NCBI GenBank assembly: GCA_022824685.1
Contig: JAJDZJ010000007.1
Coordinates: 1 to 64,000 of the forward strand
Length of the DNA stretch: 64,000 bases
Source of the DNA: Caldilineaceae bacterium
GTDB lineage: Bacteria; Chloroflexota; Anaerolineae; Caldilineales; Caldilineaceae
Direction of reading: 5' to 3'
Below the pieces are notes generated by a model. The model ran no database searches. It worked only from the letters and a program-made list of their open reading frames with translations, and was not told where the DNA came from. A program made the position numbers and the translations under genes. This document shows positions 19,384 to 29,359 of the stretch, piece after piece; the first letter of the stretch is position 1; each line of letters opens with the position of its first letter.

Positions 19384-20057
19384 TGACCGCTACCGCTATC
19401 GAGCATGGCCCCGAACACGGCCACGCCGCCGATGATCATCACCACGCTGGCGATTCTGGCCTGGCAACCTACCTCGAGAACACACGCCGCAACCGGCTTG
19501 GCATGTGGCTGTTTTTCGCCTCCGAAGCCTTCCTCTTCCTCGCCCTGCTGGTTACGCGCTTCTACCTCTGGCGCGGCCCCCACGGCGAAGTCGTCCGGCC
19601 CGAGTTGGACCAGTTCGCCGGTCTTATCGTCACTGTCGTTCTCCTCCTCAGCAGCTACTTCATGAACCGCGCCGAAGTCTCTATCGCCAACGACAAAAGG
19701 ACCGACTTCCTCACCAGCCTTCTCATAACCGCCTTTCTTGGCACCGCCTTTCTCGTTGGCGTCGTCGTCTGGGAATGGGGCATGTTCCCCGGCATCGTTA
19801 AAGGCCATCTCAAACCGACGGACGGCGTTTTCGGCGCTGTTGTCTTCGGCATGACCGGCATGCACGCCCTGCACGTCCTCTCCGGCGTTATCCTGATCCT
19901 CAATGTCTGGTGGCTGGGCCGCAAAGGCCACTTCTCCGGCGAACGACACTGGGGCGTCGAAGCCTGCGCAATCTACTGGCACTATGTGGACCTTGTGTGG
20001 ATCTTCTTCTATCCGGCGATCTACCTGATCGGAACGACCATCGACGTGCCCCACTGA
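19383..20057 (+). CDS. coxC: cytochrome c oxidase subunit III
   Basis: GMWLFFASEAFLFLALLVTRFYLW; FGMTGMHALHVLSGVI; EACAIYWHYVDLVWIFFYPAIYLI. Confidence 0.95.
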   Translation: MTATAIEHGPEHGHAADDHHHAGDSGLATYLENTRRNRLGMWLFFASEAFLFLALLVTRFYLWRGPHGEVVRPELDQFAGLIVTVVLLLSSYFMNRAEVSIANDKRTDFLTSLLITAFLGTAFLVGVVVWEWGMFPGIVKGHLKPTDGVFGAVVFGMTGMHALHVLSGVILILNVWWLGRKGHFSGERHWGVEACAIYWHYVDLVWIFFYPAIYLIGTTIDVPH

Positions 20058-20109
20058 TTGAAGCGCCTGCCCGGCGACGTTCGTACCGTACGACCGAACC
20101 CAATCGCAG

Positions 20110-21045
20110 ATGAACCCGCTAACGAAAGCGCTCCTCCTCTCCTGGGACCTCCGCCCCGAGGTCCTGGTCCCGCTGATCCTGCTGGCCGCGCTCCACTACA
20201 CCGGTTGGCTGAGACTGCGGCGCCGCAGCGACGGCCGATTCGCCAACCACTGGCGCCTCGCTTCCTACACCGGGGGCATCCTTGCGCTGGCATTGGCCCT
20301 GCTATCCCCTATCGATGTCATGAGCGGACAGCTGTTCTCCGCCCACATGGTGCAACATCTCCTCCTGATGATGGTCGCGCCGCCCCTTCTGCTCCTGGCC
20401 AACCCTTTCCCAACTTTTCTGTGGGCCTTGCCTTCCCGCCTGCGCGCCTCACTCTCCGCCGCCTTTCGCCGCCTGACAGCCTGGCTGGCCAGGGACGCCT
20501 TCCTCAGCCACGGTCTTCTCAAGGCAACCGCCCCGTCCAGCGCCTGGGCAATCTACGTCCTCGTCTTCTTCGCCTGGCACGACGGCAACGCCTACAGTCT
20601 CGCCCTCCGCTTCCCGGCTGTCCACCGTCTGGAGCACTTCACATTCGTCGGCGCGGCCCTGCTCTTCTGGTGGCACGTCACCGCCGCCGCCCCCCGTTTC
20701 CATCCCAAACCGGCCCAGTGGATGCGCGTCGCCTACGTGCTGGCGATGATCCCACCCAACATGCTGCTCGGCGTCGCCCTCTCCTTCGCGGCAACGCCTA
20801 TCTATCCCTACTACGAATCAGTGCCGCGTCTCTACGGCTTGAGCGTCCTCGATGATCAGATCTGGGGCGGCCTCATTATGTGGATTCCGGGCAGCATGAT
20901 GTATGTCATCGCCGCGCTGGCCCTGCTGGCCCGCCTCCTGATGACCGCCGAACACAAAGCCCATTCCCGAAGGCCGCATCCCCCCGTGATGCGCCTACAC
21001 AATCGCGCTGACGAGAGCCGCCCCACCGCCGTGGCCTGCAGTTAG
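20110..21045 (+). CDS. ctaG: cytochrome c oxidase assembly protein CtaG (caa3 type)
   Basis: FSAHMVQHLLLMMVAPPLLLL; LEHFTFVGAALLFWWHV; DDQIWGGLIMWIPGSMMYV. Confidence 0.9.
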   Translation: MNPLTKALLLSWDLRPEVLVPLILLAALHYTGWLRLRRRSDGRFANHWRLASYTGGILALALALLSPIDVMSGQLFSAHMVQHLLLMMVAPPLLLLANPFPTFLWALPSRLRASLSAAFRRLTAWLARDAFLSHGLLKATAPSSAWAIYVLVFFAWHDGNAYSLALRFPAVHRLEHFTFVGAALLFWWHVTAAAPRFHPKPAQWMRVAYVLAMIPPNMLLGVALSFAATPIYPYYESVPRLYGLSVLDDQIWGGLIMWIPGSMMYVIAALALLARLLMTAEHKAHSRRPHPPVMRLHNRADESRPTAVACS

Positions 21046-21126
21046 TGGCCGCGGCCCGGCCTTCAGCGGCCCTATTCGTGCCGCTCGACCCCGCAGGCGC
21101 CGAGCCTGCGATTCCCGGCAAACAAA

Positions 21127-21801
21127 ATGCGTAATTCACAACATACCATCCACACACGACTGCTCGCGCTTCTCCTGTTGACCGGCCTCCTCCTGCCAAG
21201 CCCCCTTCTGGCGCACGGCGGCGTCGGCCTCCAGCACCTCAACAACGTGCCCGCAGGCCCCTTCCGCGTCTACGTCTGGTCCGATCCCGAACCCCCTCAG
21301 GTCGGCGAGTACCACGTGACCATCGCCCTTACCGAAAATGTCGAAGGCGACGCCACCGGCCTCGCCGGAGGACCCGTCCTCGACGCATACATTATCGTTG
21401 AGCTACTGCACCAGGAGAGTGGCGCCACCCTCAGCGCCCGAGCCACCCACGACGACGCGCTCAACAAGCTCTTCTACGAAGCCTCCTTTGAGCCCTCGCA
21501 GAAGGGCAACTGGACAGTTCAGGTTCGTATCGCCTCGCCCGGCTGTGGACCAGCCGGCAGCGTCGCCGCCCAGCAGCCCGCGTCCTCTGCCCCGCCCTGT
21601 GAACCACCGCAGGTTGTCAGCTTTCAGGATGAGATTCTGCCCAAAGCCTTCCCTTGGCAGGCCGTTCTCGGTGGCATAATCTCCCTTCTCCTGATGGCTG
21701 GTGCGATGCTGCTCTATTTGATGACCAGGCCACCCGCGCCAGCCGAAAGTCCCGCGCCAGGCAATGGGCAACGCCCCGCCCCCGCCGGAGGCAGCTCGTA
21801 A
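21127..21801 (+). CDS. secreted membrane-anchored protein, FixH/YtkA- or CopC-like fold suspected
   Basis: Signal peptide then AHGGVGLQHL; ~110 aa beta-rich region; C-terminal TM helix; sits between ctaG and the SURF1 gene. Confidence 0.65.
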   Translation: MRNSQHTIHTRLLALLLLTGLLLPSPLLAHGGVGLQHLNNVPAGPFRVYVWSDPEPPQVGEYHVTIALTENVEGDATGLAGGPVLDAYIIVELLHQESGATLSARATHDDALNKLFYEASFEPSQKGNWTVQVRIASPGCGPAGSVAAQQPASSAPPCEPPQVVSFQDEILPKAFPWQAVLGGIISLLLMAGAMLLYLMTRPPAPAESPAPGNGQRPAPAGGSS

Positions 21802-22652
21802 TGGCCCGGCTGCCCGATACACCCGCGGCGCAACGGCCGCCGGGCGCGGCCGAGGCCGCCCTGTTTGCCCGTGAAACGGCAGCCACTCTCGCGCTCCTTT
21901 TCAGCCGCCGCCGGATCCTGCCCACCTTTATCATTCTTCTGGCCATGGCCGCGATGGCCGCGCTCGGCCTCTGGCAGCTCGACCGTCTCGAACAAAGGCG
22001 GGCCTTCAACCAGCAGCGCCGCGTCGCCCTCGCCGCGCCCCCCATACAGCTCTCCGACGCGCCTCTGCCCGCGGGAGATCTCCGCGACCGCCAGGCCGTT
22101 GCGACTGGCGAATTCGACTACGCTCGCCAGGTCGCCATCCGCAATCAAAGCTATGCCGGCCAGCCCGGCTACCATCTCGTAACGCCCCTGCGCATCGCCG
22201 GCGCCGAAAATGCCGTCCTGGTCAACCGCGGCTGGATCCCGCATGGCGAGGCCAATCCAGCCACATGGCGTGTCTTCGACGAACAACAAATCGGTCCACA
22301 GTTCGGAAACCTGCAACCCACCCGCCGCCGGCCCGATGGCGCAATCTCCGCCGTCCCGGAGGACACACAAACCGGTTGGTACCGACTTGATGTCGAGGCC
22401 ATCAGTCAGACATTGCCCTACAACCTGCTTCCGGTCGTCCTGCAGCTTACGCCTGCCGGCAGTGAGGGCGCTGGTATCGGCCGCCCTCGCGCCGGATCCG
22501 ATTCATCCTCTCTTCCCCATCGCATCGAACCCGACCTGTCCTTTTCCGAGGGCAACCATTTGAGCTACGCGCTCCAGTGGTTCGGCTTTGCCATCATCGC
22601 CGCCGTCGTATACGTCTCCATCGTCCGTCGGGCCGAAGCCCGCGACACGTGA
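21801..22652 (+). CDS. SURF1 family oxidase biogenesis protein
   Basis: LGLWQLDRLEQRRAFN; YHLVTPLRIAGAENAVLVNRGWIP; C-terminal NHLSYALQWFGFAIIAAVVYV; TAATG overlap with upstream gene. Confidence 0.9.
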   Translation: MARLPDTPAAQRPPGAAEAALFARETAATLALLFSRRRILPTFIILLAMAAMAALGLWQLDRLEQRRAFNQQRRVALAAPPIQLSDAPLPAGDLRDRQAVATGEFDYARQVAIRNQSYAGQPGYHLVTPLRIAGAENAVLVNRGWIPHGEANPATWRVFDEQQIGPQFGNLQPTRRRPDGAISAVPEDTQTGWYRLDVEAISQTLPYNLLPVVLQLTPAGSEGAGIGRPRAGSDSSSLPHRIEPDLSFSEGNHLSYALQWFGFAIIAAVVYVSIVRRAEARDT

Positions 22653-22741
22653 GCTCAGACACATGCAACCCTGCCCGCCGAGCCGGTCTCCGCGGATCGA
22701 CGCGCCATCGCTACCCTTGGAATGCCACATGCGGCCCCGAA

Positions 22742-22771
22742 TTGATTCCCTATCCTATATGACGATACAAT
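22742..22771 (+). promoter_or_regulatory. sigma70-like promoter
   Basis: TTGATT, 18 nt, TACAAT immediately upstream of the MFS gene. Confidence 0.45.
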
Positions 22772-22784
22772 CAAGGAGTCCCGC

Positions 22785-24002
22785 GTGAGCAGCCAGCGCA
22801 GACTGCTCGTCGCTGCCATCATCTCCGCCTCCCTGGCAGTAATGATCAGTTCCGGAATCCGTTCCAGCTTCGGCCTTTTTCTCACGCCCATCACCGCAGC
22901 GCTGGGAACCGGGCGCGAAAACCTGAGCATCGCCTTCGCCGTTAACAATCTTCTTTTCGGTCTCCCTCTGATCGGCCTCCTCTCGGACCGTTTCGGTCCC
23001 AGGCAGGTGGTCATCGCCGGATCGGCCATGTACGCCGCCGGCCTGCTGCTCGTAACACTCGTCACCACGACGATGGGCCTGTCTCTATCCTTCGGACTGC
23101 TCGTCGGCCTCGGAATGAATGCCACCTCTTTTGTCGTCGTCTTGGGCGCGGTGGCCCAGCTAGTCCCGGAAGAGCAGCGCAGCCGCGTCTTCGGCATTAT
23201 CACCGCGATGGGTTCCGCAGGCATGTTCGTGGTGCCGCCCCTGGCCCAGCTGCTCCTTTCCAACCTCGGCTGGCAGGGCGCGCTCTACGGCCTCGCCGCC
23301 ATCCCCGCCGTCGTCGCGCTGATGGCGTTTGGTCTGCCCCGCCGTTCGGGCAACCGGCAGTCCGATGCGCACACACCGCATGTCGACGAGCCTTTCCGCG
23401 ATGTTCTGCAAAGAGCCTTCCGCCACCGCGGTTTCCTGCTTCTGACGACCGGCTTCTTCGTCTGCGGATTCCACGTCGCCTTCATCGGCGCCCACTTGCC
23501 CGCCCTTCTCGGCGACCACGGGCTGCCCGAATTCGTCGCCGCCGGCGCGCTCGCACTCATAGGCGCCTTCAACATTCTCGGCTCCATGACGTTCGGCTGG
23601 CTCGGCGACCGCTTCTCTCGCAAAAAGATGCTGAGCCTCATCTACCTTGGCCGCGCCGTCGTTATCCTCATTTTCCTGCTCACACCGGTCACACGCGCCT
23701 CCGCCCTCGTCTTCGGCGGATCAATCGGTTTCCTCTGGCTCGCCACCGTGCCGCTGACAAGCGGTTCCGTTGCCCATTTCTTCGGGGCGCGCTACCTTTC
23801 CACCCTCTACGGCATCACCTTCTTCAGCCATCAGATCGGCGCCTTCATCGGCGTCTGGCTGGGAGGACGGTTCTACGATGTCACCGGCTCCTACACGCCG
23901 CTCTGGATCGCGGGCATCGCGCTGGGCATATTCGCCGCGCTCGTTCACCTGCCAATCCCTGAACGGGCCGAACTATCATCCGCCCCTGCCGCAGCCGACT
24001 GA
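22785..24002 (+). CDS. MFS transporter
   Basis: 12-TM pattern; GLLSDRFGPRQVV; GWLGDRFSRKKMLSL. Confidence 0.88.
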   Translation: MSSQRRLLVAAIISASLAVMISSGIRSSFGLFLTPITAALGTGRENLSIAFAVNNLLFGLPLIGLLSDRFGPRQVVIAGSAMYAAGLLLVTLVTTTMGLSLSFGLLVGLGMNATSFVVVLGAVAQLVPEEQRSRVFGIITAMGSAGMFVVPPLAQLLLSNLGWQGALYGLAAIPAVVALMAFGLPRRSGNRQSDAHTPHVDEPFRDVLQRAFRHRGFLLLTTGFFVCGFHVAFIGAHLPALLGDHGLPEFVAAGALALIGAFNILGSMTFGWLGDRFSRKKMLSLIYLGRAVVILIFLLTPVTRASALVFGGSIGFLWLATVPLTSGSVAHFFGARYLSTLYGITFFSHQIGAFIGVWLGGRFYDVTGSYTPLWIAGIALGIFAALVHLPIPERAELSSAPAAAD

Positions 24003-24084
24003 ACGGCGCCACCCGGAGACCCCCTTCCGCCAACCTGCAGCCGAACCTGTTCCAGCCGTTCACACGCCATAATAAGGATGCACC

Positions 24085-24347
24085 ATGACGACGACGCAAC
24101 CGCAACGTGCCGGATCGCTTACAAAGCCGCCTTCGGCCTTGGCATGAGCGCCCTGGTCGATCCACATGCCTTCGGCTTCCCTGGTAGCGTCGGCAACTAT
24201 GGGTGGTGCGGCCTGGCCACGACTCGATTCTGGATCGACCCGCTGGAAGACATGGCCGCCCTGCTCATGACCCAGTTCATTCCCTCCGACTACTACTCAA
24301 TCGAACGTGAAATCACTCTGGTCGTCTATCAAGCGCTCGTCGACTAA
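24085..24347 (+). pseudogene. internally deleted paralog of the downstream serine hydrolase
   Basis: N-terminal MTTTQPQRAG (vs MSTNQMQRAG) joined out of frame to FGLGMSALVDPHAFGFPGSVGNYGWCGLATTRFWIDPLEDMAALLMTQFIPSDYYSIEREITLVVYQALVD. Confidence 0.85.
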
Positions 24348-24430
24348 GCTGAAAGTCTGTGGCAGTTTGCCGAAAGTCTGGCATATCGGAGTTCGGGCGC
24401 CCATACCCCATACAAACTCAAGGAATCCCA

Positions 24431-25672
24431 ATGTCCACCAATCAAATGCAACGTGCAGGCTTCTCTGTCCAACGCCTCTCCCGTATCGACAGGCTGCTTG
24501 AACGCTACGTCGATGAAGGAAAACTTGCCGGTGTCCTCGGGATGGTTTGCCGCAACGGCGAAACTGCCTACTGCAACGCCTTCGGCCATCGCGAACTCGA
24601 GACAGGGCAGCCCATGACGGAAGATACAATCTTCCGCATCTACTCAATGACCAAACCGATCACCGCTGTCGCCGCCCTTATGCTGTTCGAGGACGGCCGT
24701 TTCCTCCTCGATGACCCGGTTGCCGACTACCTGCCTGAATTCGCTGATACCCAGGTCTGCGTCGGTGACCTCGAAAATCTTGTGCAGCCGCAGCGCCCCC
24801 CGTCCGTCAAAGACCTCTTCATGCACACCGCCGGCCTGAGCTACGGCTGGTGGCAGGACTCCCCTGTCGAAAACCTGTATCGCCAGACCTTTGGCGAACG
24901 TCAGCAGGAGTCCCTGGAGAAATTCGTGCACAGCATCGCGGCGCTGCCCCTCCTCTACCATCCCGGCGCCCGCTGGCGCTACAGCTATGCCACCGACGTC
25001 CTCGGACGCCTCGTCGAGGTTGTCTCCGGCAAATCGCTCGACGACTTCTTCCGCCAGAAGATTTTCACGCCGCTCGCTATGGATGACACCGACTTCCACG
25101 TCCACGCCGACTCCGTAGACCGGTTCTCCGCCTGTTACTGTCCCCCCGGCGGCTTCACCCTCGGCAGCGATACCGATTCCGACGACAGACCAGGCGACAG
25201 CGGATCCGCCATCGCCCTCCACGAAGCCTCTCGCGACAGCCGCTTCACCCGGCCTCCTGCATTTCTCTCCGGCGGCGGCGGCCTCGTCTCCACCCTCGGC
25301 GACTACCAGCGCTTCTGCCAGATGCTTCTCAACGGCGGCGCCCTCGATGGCAGCCGGCTCCTCGGACCCAAGACCGTCGAACTGATGCGCGCCAACCATC
25401 TGCCGCCCAGCCTGATTCCAATCGGGATCGGCGACAATGTCGACGCAGGCTATGGCTTCGGTCTGGGCGTAAGCGTGCTAACCGATCTCCCCGCCACCAG
25501 CACGCCCGGCAGCGTCGGGAACTACGCCTGGGGCGGCGCCGCCTCCACCCAATTCTGGATCGATCCCGTTGAAAACATGTTCGGTATCTTCATGACCCAG
25601 TTCATGCCCGCCGGTCACTACCCCATCGCCCGCGAATTCCGTGTCGCCGCCTACCAGGCTCTGATCGACTGA
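24431..25672 (+). CDS. serine hydrolase, beta-lactamase family (class C-like)
   Basis: DTIFRIYSMTKPITAVAALMLFEDGR (SxxK); YSYATDVLGRLVEVVSGK (YxN-like region); GGGGLVSTLGDYQRFCQMLLNGG. Confidence 0.92.
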   Translation: MSTNQMQRAGFSVQRLSRIDRLLERYVDEGKLAGVLGMVCRNGETAYCNAFGHRELETGQPMTEDTIFRIYSMTKPITAVAALMLFEDGRFLLDDPVADYLPEFADTQVCVGDLENLVQPQRPPSVKDLFMHTAGLSYGWWQDSPVENLYRQTFGERQQESLEKFVHSIAALPLLYHPGARWRYSYATDVLGRLVEVVSGKSLDDFFRQKIFTPLAMDDTDFHVHADSVDRFSACYCPPGGFTLGSDTDSDDRPGDSGSAIALHEASRDSRFTRPPAFLSGGGGLVSTLGDYQRFCQMLLNGGALDGSRLLGPKTVELMRANHLPPSLIPIGIGDNVDAGYGFGLGVSVLTDLPATSTPGSVGNYAWGGAASTQFWIDPVENMFGIFMTQFMPAGHYPIAREFRVAAYQALID

Positions 25673-25697
25673 ACACCGACAACCGCCGGAGATCCAC

Positions 25698-26783
25698 ATG
25701 CCCATCCCCAAGGAGCCGCGTCTGCTTCGCATAGCCGTCGTCGGCGCCGGACCCATCGCCCAAATCGCCCATCTGGAGTCCTGCCGCAAAGGGCGCAATA
25801 CCCAGTTATACGCCCTCTGCGAAGCCGCGCCCGATCTCCTGGCCCGCGTCGCCGCCGTCCATCGGCCCCAGCGCAGCTTCACCCGCTATGCCGACATGCT
25901 GGCCGATCACCAAGTCGAGGCCGTCATTGTCGCCGCAGCCGATCAGTTCCACGTCGACCTTGCTACCCAGGCCCTCAGAGCAGGCAAACATGTCCTGGTC
26001 GAAAAGCCCATGGGCGTCACCATCGAGGAATGCGAACGGCTGCGCGACGAAGCCGTCGCCTCCGGTCTCACCCTCCAGGTTGGCCACAATCGCCGCTTCG
26101 ACCCCGGCGTCATCCACGCCCGCCGCTTCATCCAGGATAGAATCGGCGGCCTCATGTCCGCCCAGCTCTGGTACTACGACTCAGTCCATCGCTACACCAT
26201 GACCGACGCGCTCCAGCCGCTCGTCGAGTCCAGCGCCGACGCCCTCCGCCCACCCGGCAACCCCAAAGCTGACCGCCGCCGCTATCTCATGCTAGCCCAC
26301 GGCAGCCATCTGACCGACACAACGCGCTTCCTCGCAAAAAGCGAAATCGTGCAGGTGCGCGCCCGCTACCTGCACCGTTTCGACCGTCACTGCTGGTTCG
26401 TTGACGTCGCCTTCGCCGACGGCAGCCTCGGCAACTTGGAGTTGACCATCACCGTCGCCGGAGACTTCGAAGAGGGTTTCCGCATCCAGGGCGAACATGG
26501 CAGCGTCCGCGGCCGCCTGCCCCTCTCCTGGTACCACAAGACCGGCGCCGTAGAGTGCTTCTCCACCGAGGACGACCTCTACACCCGCCCGCTCGGCCAG
26601 GATGGCCACGGCTACCGCCAGCAGCTCGAAGGCTGGGCCGACACCATCCTCCATGGCAAGCCCCAATGGGGCGCCACCGTCCACGACGGCCTCGCTTCCA
26701 TGCGCGCCATGGCCGCCATCGCACGCTCCGCCGCCAGCGGCGGCGGCTGGGTTGAACTCGAATCAGTCAAAGGAGGAGTCTGA
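25698..26783 (+). CDS. Gfo/Idh/MocA family oxidoreductase
   Basis: RIAVVGAGPIAQIAHLESC; ALRAGKHVLVEKPMGVTIEECERL. Confidence 0.92.
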   Translation: MPIPKEPRLLRIAVVGAGPIAQIAHLESCRKGRNTQLYALCEAAPDLLARVAAVHRPQRSFTRYADMLADHQVEAVIVAAADQFHVDLATQALRAGKHVLVEKPMGVTIEECERLRDEAVASGLTLQVGHNRRFDPGVIHARRFIQDRIGGLMSAQLWYYDSVHRYTMTDALQPLVESSADALRPPGNPKADRRRYLMLAHGSHLTDTTRFLAKSEIVQVRARYLHRFDRHCWFVDVAFADGSLGNLELTITVAGDFEEGFRIQGEHGSVRGRLPLSWYHKTGAVECFSTEDDLYTRPLGQDGHGYRQQLEGWADTILHGKPQWGATVHDGLASMRAMAAIARSAASGGGWVELESVKGGV

Positions 26784-27620
26784 ATGGAAATCGGGATCTT
26801 CGCGCGTACCTTCGATGCACCTTCGTTGGCAGGCGTCCTCGACGCAGTCACCCAGCACGGCATCCGCCGCATCCAGCTGAACATCAGCTCCATGGGGCGC
26901 GCCGACATGCCCGACGGCCTGAATGCCGCCGCCTGCCGCAAGGCCCGCCAGGAAATCGATGCCCGCAACATCAACGTCGACTCCCTCTCCGCCACCTACA
27001 ACATGATCCATCCGGACCCGGCCGCCCGCGCCCACGGCATCAGCCGCCTTGCCCTCCTCGCCTCGCACGCCGCCGAGCTCGGCACAGACCTCCTCACACT
27101 CTGCACCGGCACCCGCAACCCGCATAACATGTGGCAGGATCACCCCCAAAACGGCTCGCCCGAAGCCTGGTCCGATCTCCTGGCCGCCATGGAACAAGCG
27201 CTCGCCCTCGCCGAAGAACACGACGTCCGTCTCGGCATCGAACCCGAAGTCTCAAACGTCGTCAGCTCTCCCGCCAAGGCCCGCAAACTGTTGGACACCA
27301 TGCGCTCCGACAGGCTCACCATCGTCATGGACGGCGCCAACGTCTTTCCCGCAGGGACTATTCATCGCCAGCGCGAAATCCTCGACGAAGCCTTCCAACT
27401 GCTTGGCGACCGCATCGCCCTCGCCCACGCCAAAGACCTCAGCCGCGACGGCGAAGCGGGACACGAAGCAGCCGGCGCCGGCCTGCTCGACTACGACTAC
27501 TATCTGCGCCTCCTCAGCCAGAGCGGCTACACCGGAGCTCTCGTGCTCCACAGCCTCACACCGGCGCAAGTGCCCGGCTGCGTCCGTTTCCTGCAGGAGA
27601 AACTGCAAAGGCTTCCGTGA
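26784..27620 (+). CDS. sugar phosphate isomerase/epimerase family (AP endonuclease 2-like TIM barrel)
   Basis: LGTDLLTLCTGTRNP; VRLGIEPEVSNVVSSPAKARKLLDTM; RIALAHAKDLSRDG. Confidence 0.88.
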   Translation: MEIGIFARTFDAPSLAGVLDAVTQHGIRRIQLNISSMGRADMPDGLNAAACRKARQEIDARNINVDSLSATYNMIHPDPAARAHGISRLALLASHAAELGTDLLTLCTGTRNPHNMWQDHPQNGSPEAWSDLLAAMEQALALAEEHDVRLGIEPEVSNVVSSPAKARKLLDTMRSDRLTIVMDGANVFPAGTIHRQREILDEAFQLLGDRIALAHAKDLSRDGEAGHEAAGAGLLDYDYYLRLLSQSGYTGALVLHSLTPAQVPGCVRFLQEKLQRLP

Positions 27621-27719
27621 CTTCGGTCAATGCAAGACTCGCTGTTCTGATCGCCCGAACGCTGCCACCAACAACCTGCCGACCGCACGCCTACGTCAGG
27701 GAAAGTAGGGAAACGCGCC

Positions 27720-28178
27720 ATGACCCCATCGATGTCCGTTTCAGAACTGCTTGAAGCAGCCCTTTACGTCCAGGACCTTCCGGCCGCCGAACAGTTCTAC
27801 ACCCGAATCCTGGGACTCACCTTGTACTCGAAAATTGATGGCCGCCACGTCTTCCTGCGATGCGGCCAGCGAATGGTGCTCCTCTTCAACGCCGAAGCAA
27901 CCGCGATCTCCGCCGGTGGCGCAAGTGATGCGCCCGTCCACGGCACGACCGGCCCCGGTCACCTGGCCTTTGCCGTGCCCTTAAGCGAAATCGATCGATG
28001 GAAGGAACACTTAGCCAGGAACGGAGTCGAAATCGAAAAGGAAATCCACTGGGAGCGGTGCCGCTCACTCTACTTCCGCGATCCCTCCAACAACAGCGTC
28101 GAAATCACCTCGCCTCTGCTATGGAGAATCCCCGAAGAGTCCATCCTGCCCCCCAGCGTCGTACCCAGGCCAAAGTAG
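27720..28178 (+). CDS. VOC family (glyoxalase/dioxygenase-like) protein
   Basis: LEAALYVQDLPAAEQFYTRILGLTLYSK; GHLAFAVPLSEIDRWKEHLARNGVEIE; SLYFRDPSNNSVEITSP. Confidence 0.9.
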   Translation: MTPSMSVSELLEAALYVQDLPAAEQFYTRILGLTLYSKIDGRHVFLRCGQRMVLLFNAEATAISAGGASDAPVHGTTGPGHLAFAVPLSEIDRWKEHLARNGVEIEKEIHWERCRSLYFRDPSNNSVEITSPLLWRIPEESILPPSVVPRPK

Positions 28179-28350
28179 AGGACCCGACAAGCTGAGAAGC
28201 CGCCGCCCCATCAAACCATCGCTCCCGTTGTGGCGGCCGCTGTGCGCGCCCGAACCTGAAACGCGGACCCAGGGATCAATAATGCCTCTATCCCTGTAGG
28301 CCGCGAACCTCTCGCAGCCGCGGTCCGCTGCTTTTCAGCCTTTCTGCCGT

Positions 28351-29166
28351 TTATCCGTCTCCGTCCGTCGCGCCTGGAAACAGCTCCTCCATCCACCTGC
28401 GCCAGCGCGGCTCCTCACGCGCAACAACCGCTGCCGCATCCGCGCCGTACAGATAGAACCTGACCGACAACAGTACCTGCCCGTCAACCGGCCACACAAA
28501 CAGATGCACCGCGCCGCCGGTCGGTTCGTCAAGGTGCAAGATTATCTCCGTCGTGTCGGGCACGGCGTGTACCTGGCCGCCAAACTTCATCCTGCCGCCT
28601 GCCGCTTCGAACCGCTCGCCTGCCGCCTTCCCGCAAAAGCCGAGCGCGCCAGCCAGCTTCTCCCACGCCCCGGAATTGGCGCCGACCGCGCCCATCCACT
28701 CCAGCAGCGCGCTGGGCTGACCCCGATGATGCGTCATATGGAGTTGCAAGATGCTGAAGAACGCGGGCCAGCCCGCCTCTGTCGCCTCAATGTGGTTATC
28801 GTGTGTATCGCTGTCGTCAAAAAGACTGTGCTCGACGCGCACAATGCATGTCTTTCCTTCCCCCTCCACGATGCTCCATTCCGTTGCGACCTCAGGCCCG
28901 CCCGGTATGAACTCATCGCTCGTCACCGCAAATCCCCGCGGCGGGTTCCAAGCCGTGATCGTCGCCGCCGAGTCCATCCCCATTCCAAAATCGATCAGGA
29001 GCCGCGACGGTTGCCCGTCCGCTCCCTTCTCGAACTCCGATCGTGTAAACCACGATGAAAGTCCGGCGTCTGTGCTGATCGTCTTCCACACCTCCTCCAC
29101 AGTGCCTGGCGTCTCTACCTCCGCCCGCACCCATCTCCGCCCGGATTCATCAACTCTTACAGCCAT
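28351..29166 (-). CDS. SRPBCC/AHSA1 domain protein
   Basis: VETPGTVEEVWKTISTDAGLSSWFTRSEFE; WNPPRGFAVTSDEF. Confidence 0.8.
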   Translation of the reverse strand: MAVRVDESGRRWVRAEVETPGTVEEVWKTISTDAGLSSWFTRSEFEKGADGQPSRLLIDFGMGMDSAATITAWNPPRGFAVTSDEFIPGGPEVATEWSIVEGEGKTCIVRVEHSLFDDSDTHDNHIEATEAGWPAFFSILQLHMTHHRGQPSALLEWMGAVGANSGAWEKLAGALGFCGKAAGERFEAAGGRMKFGGQVHAVPDTTEIILHLDEPTGGAVHLFVWPVDGQVLLSVRFYLYGADAAAVVAREEPRWRRWMEELFPGATDGDG

Positions 29167-29359
29167 AGACTCTCCAATCTGATTTCCTGGCTCAGGTTCT
29201 CACCCTCCGATCTTCTCCCAATTCCCTGCTTCCTGCAACTTGCCAAGCTGTAGTATGCTGTCTCACGCACCACCAACTGCGTAAGCCTGCTGACTGGGAG
29301 CAGACCCTCGCCAGCAGCGAGAATTCCACTGCAATGCTCTACTGTCAAAGGAAATTCCC

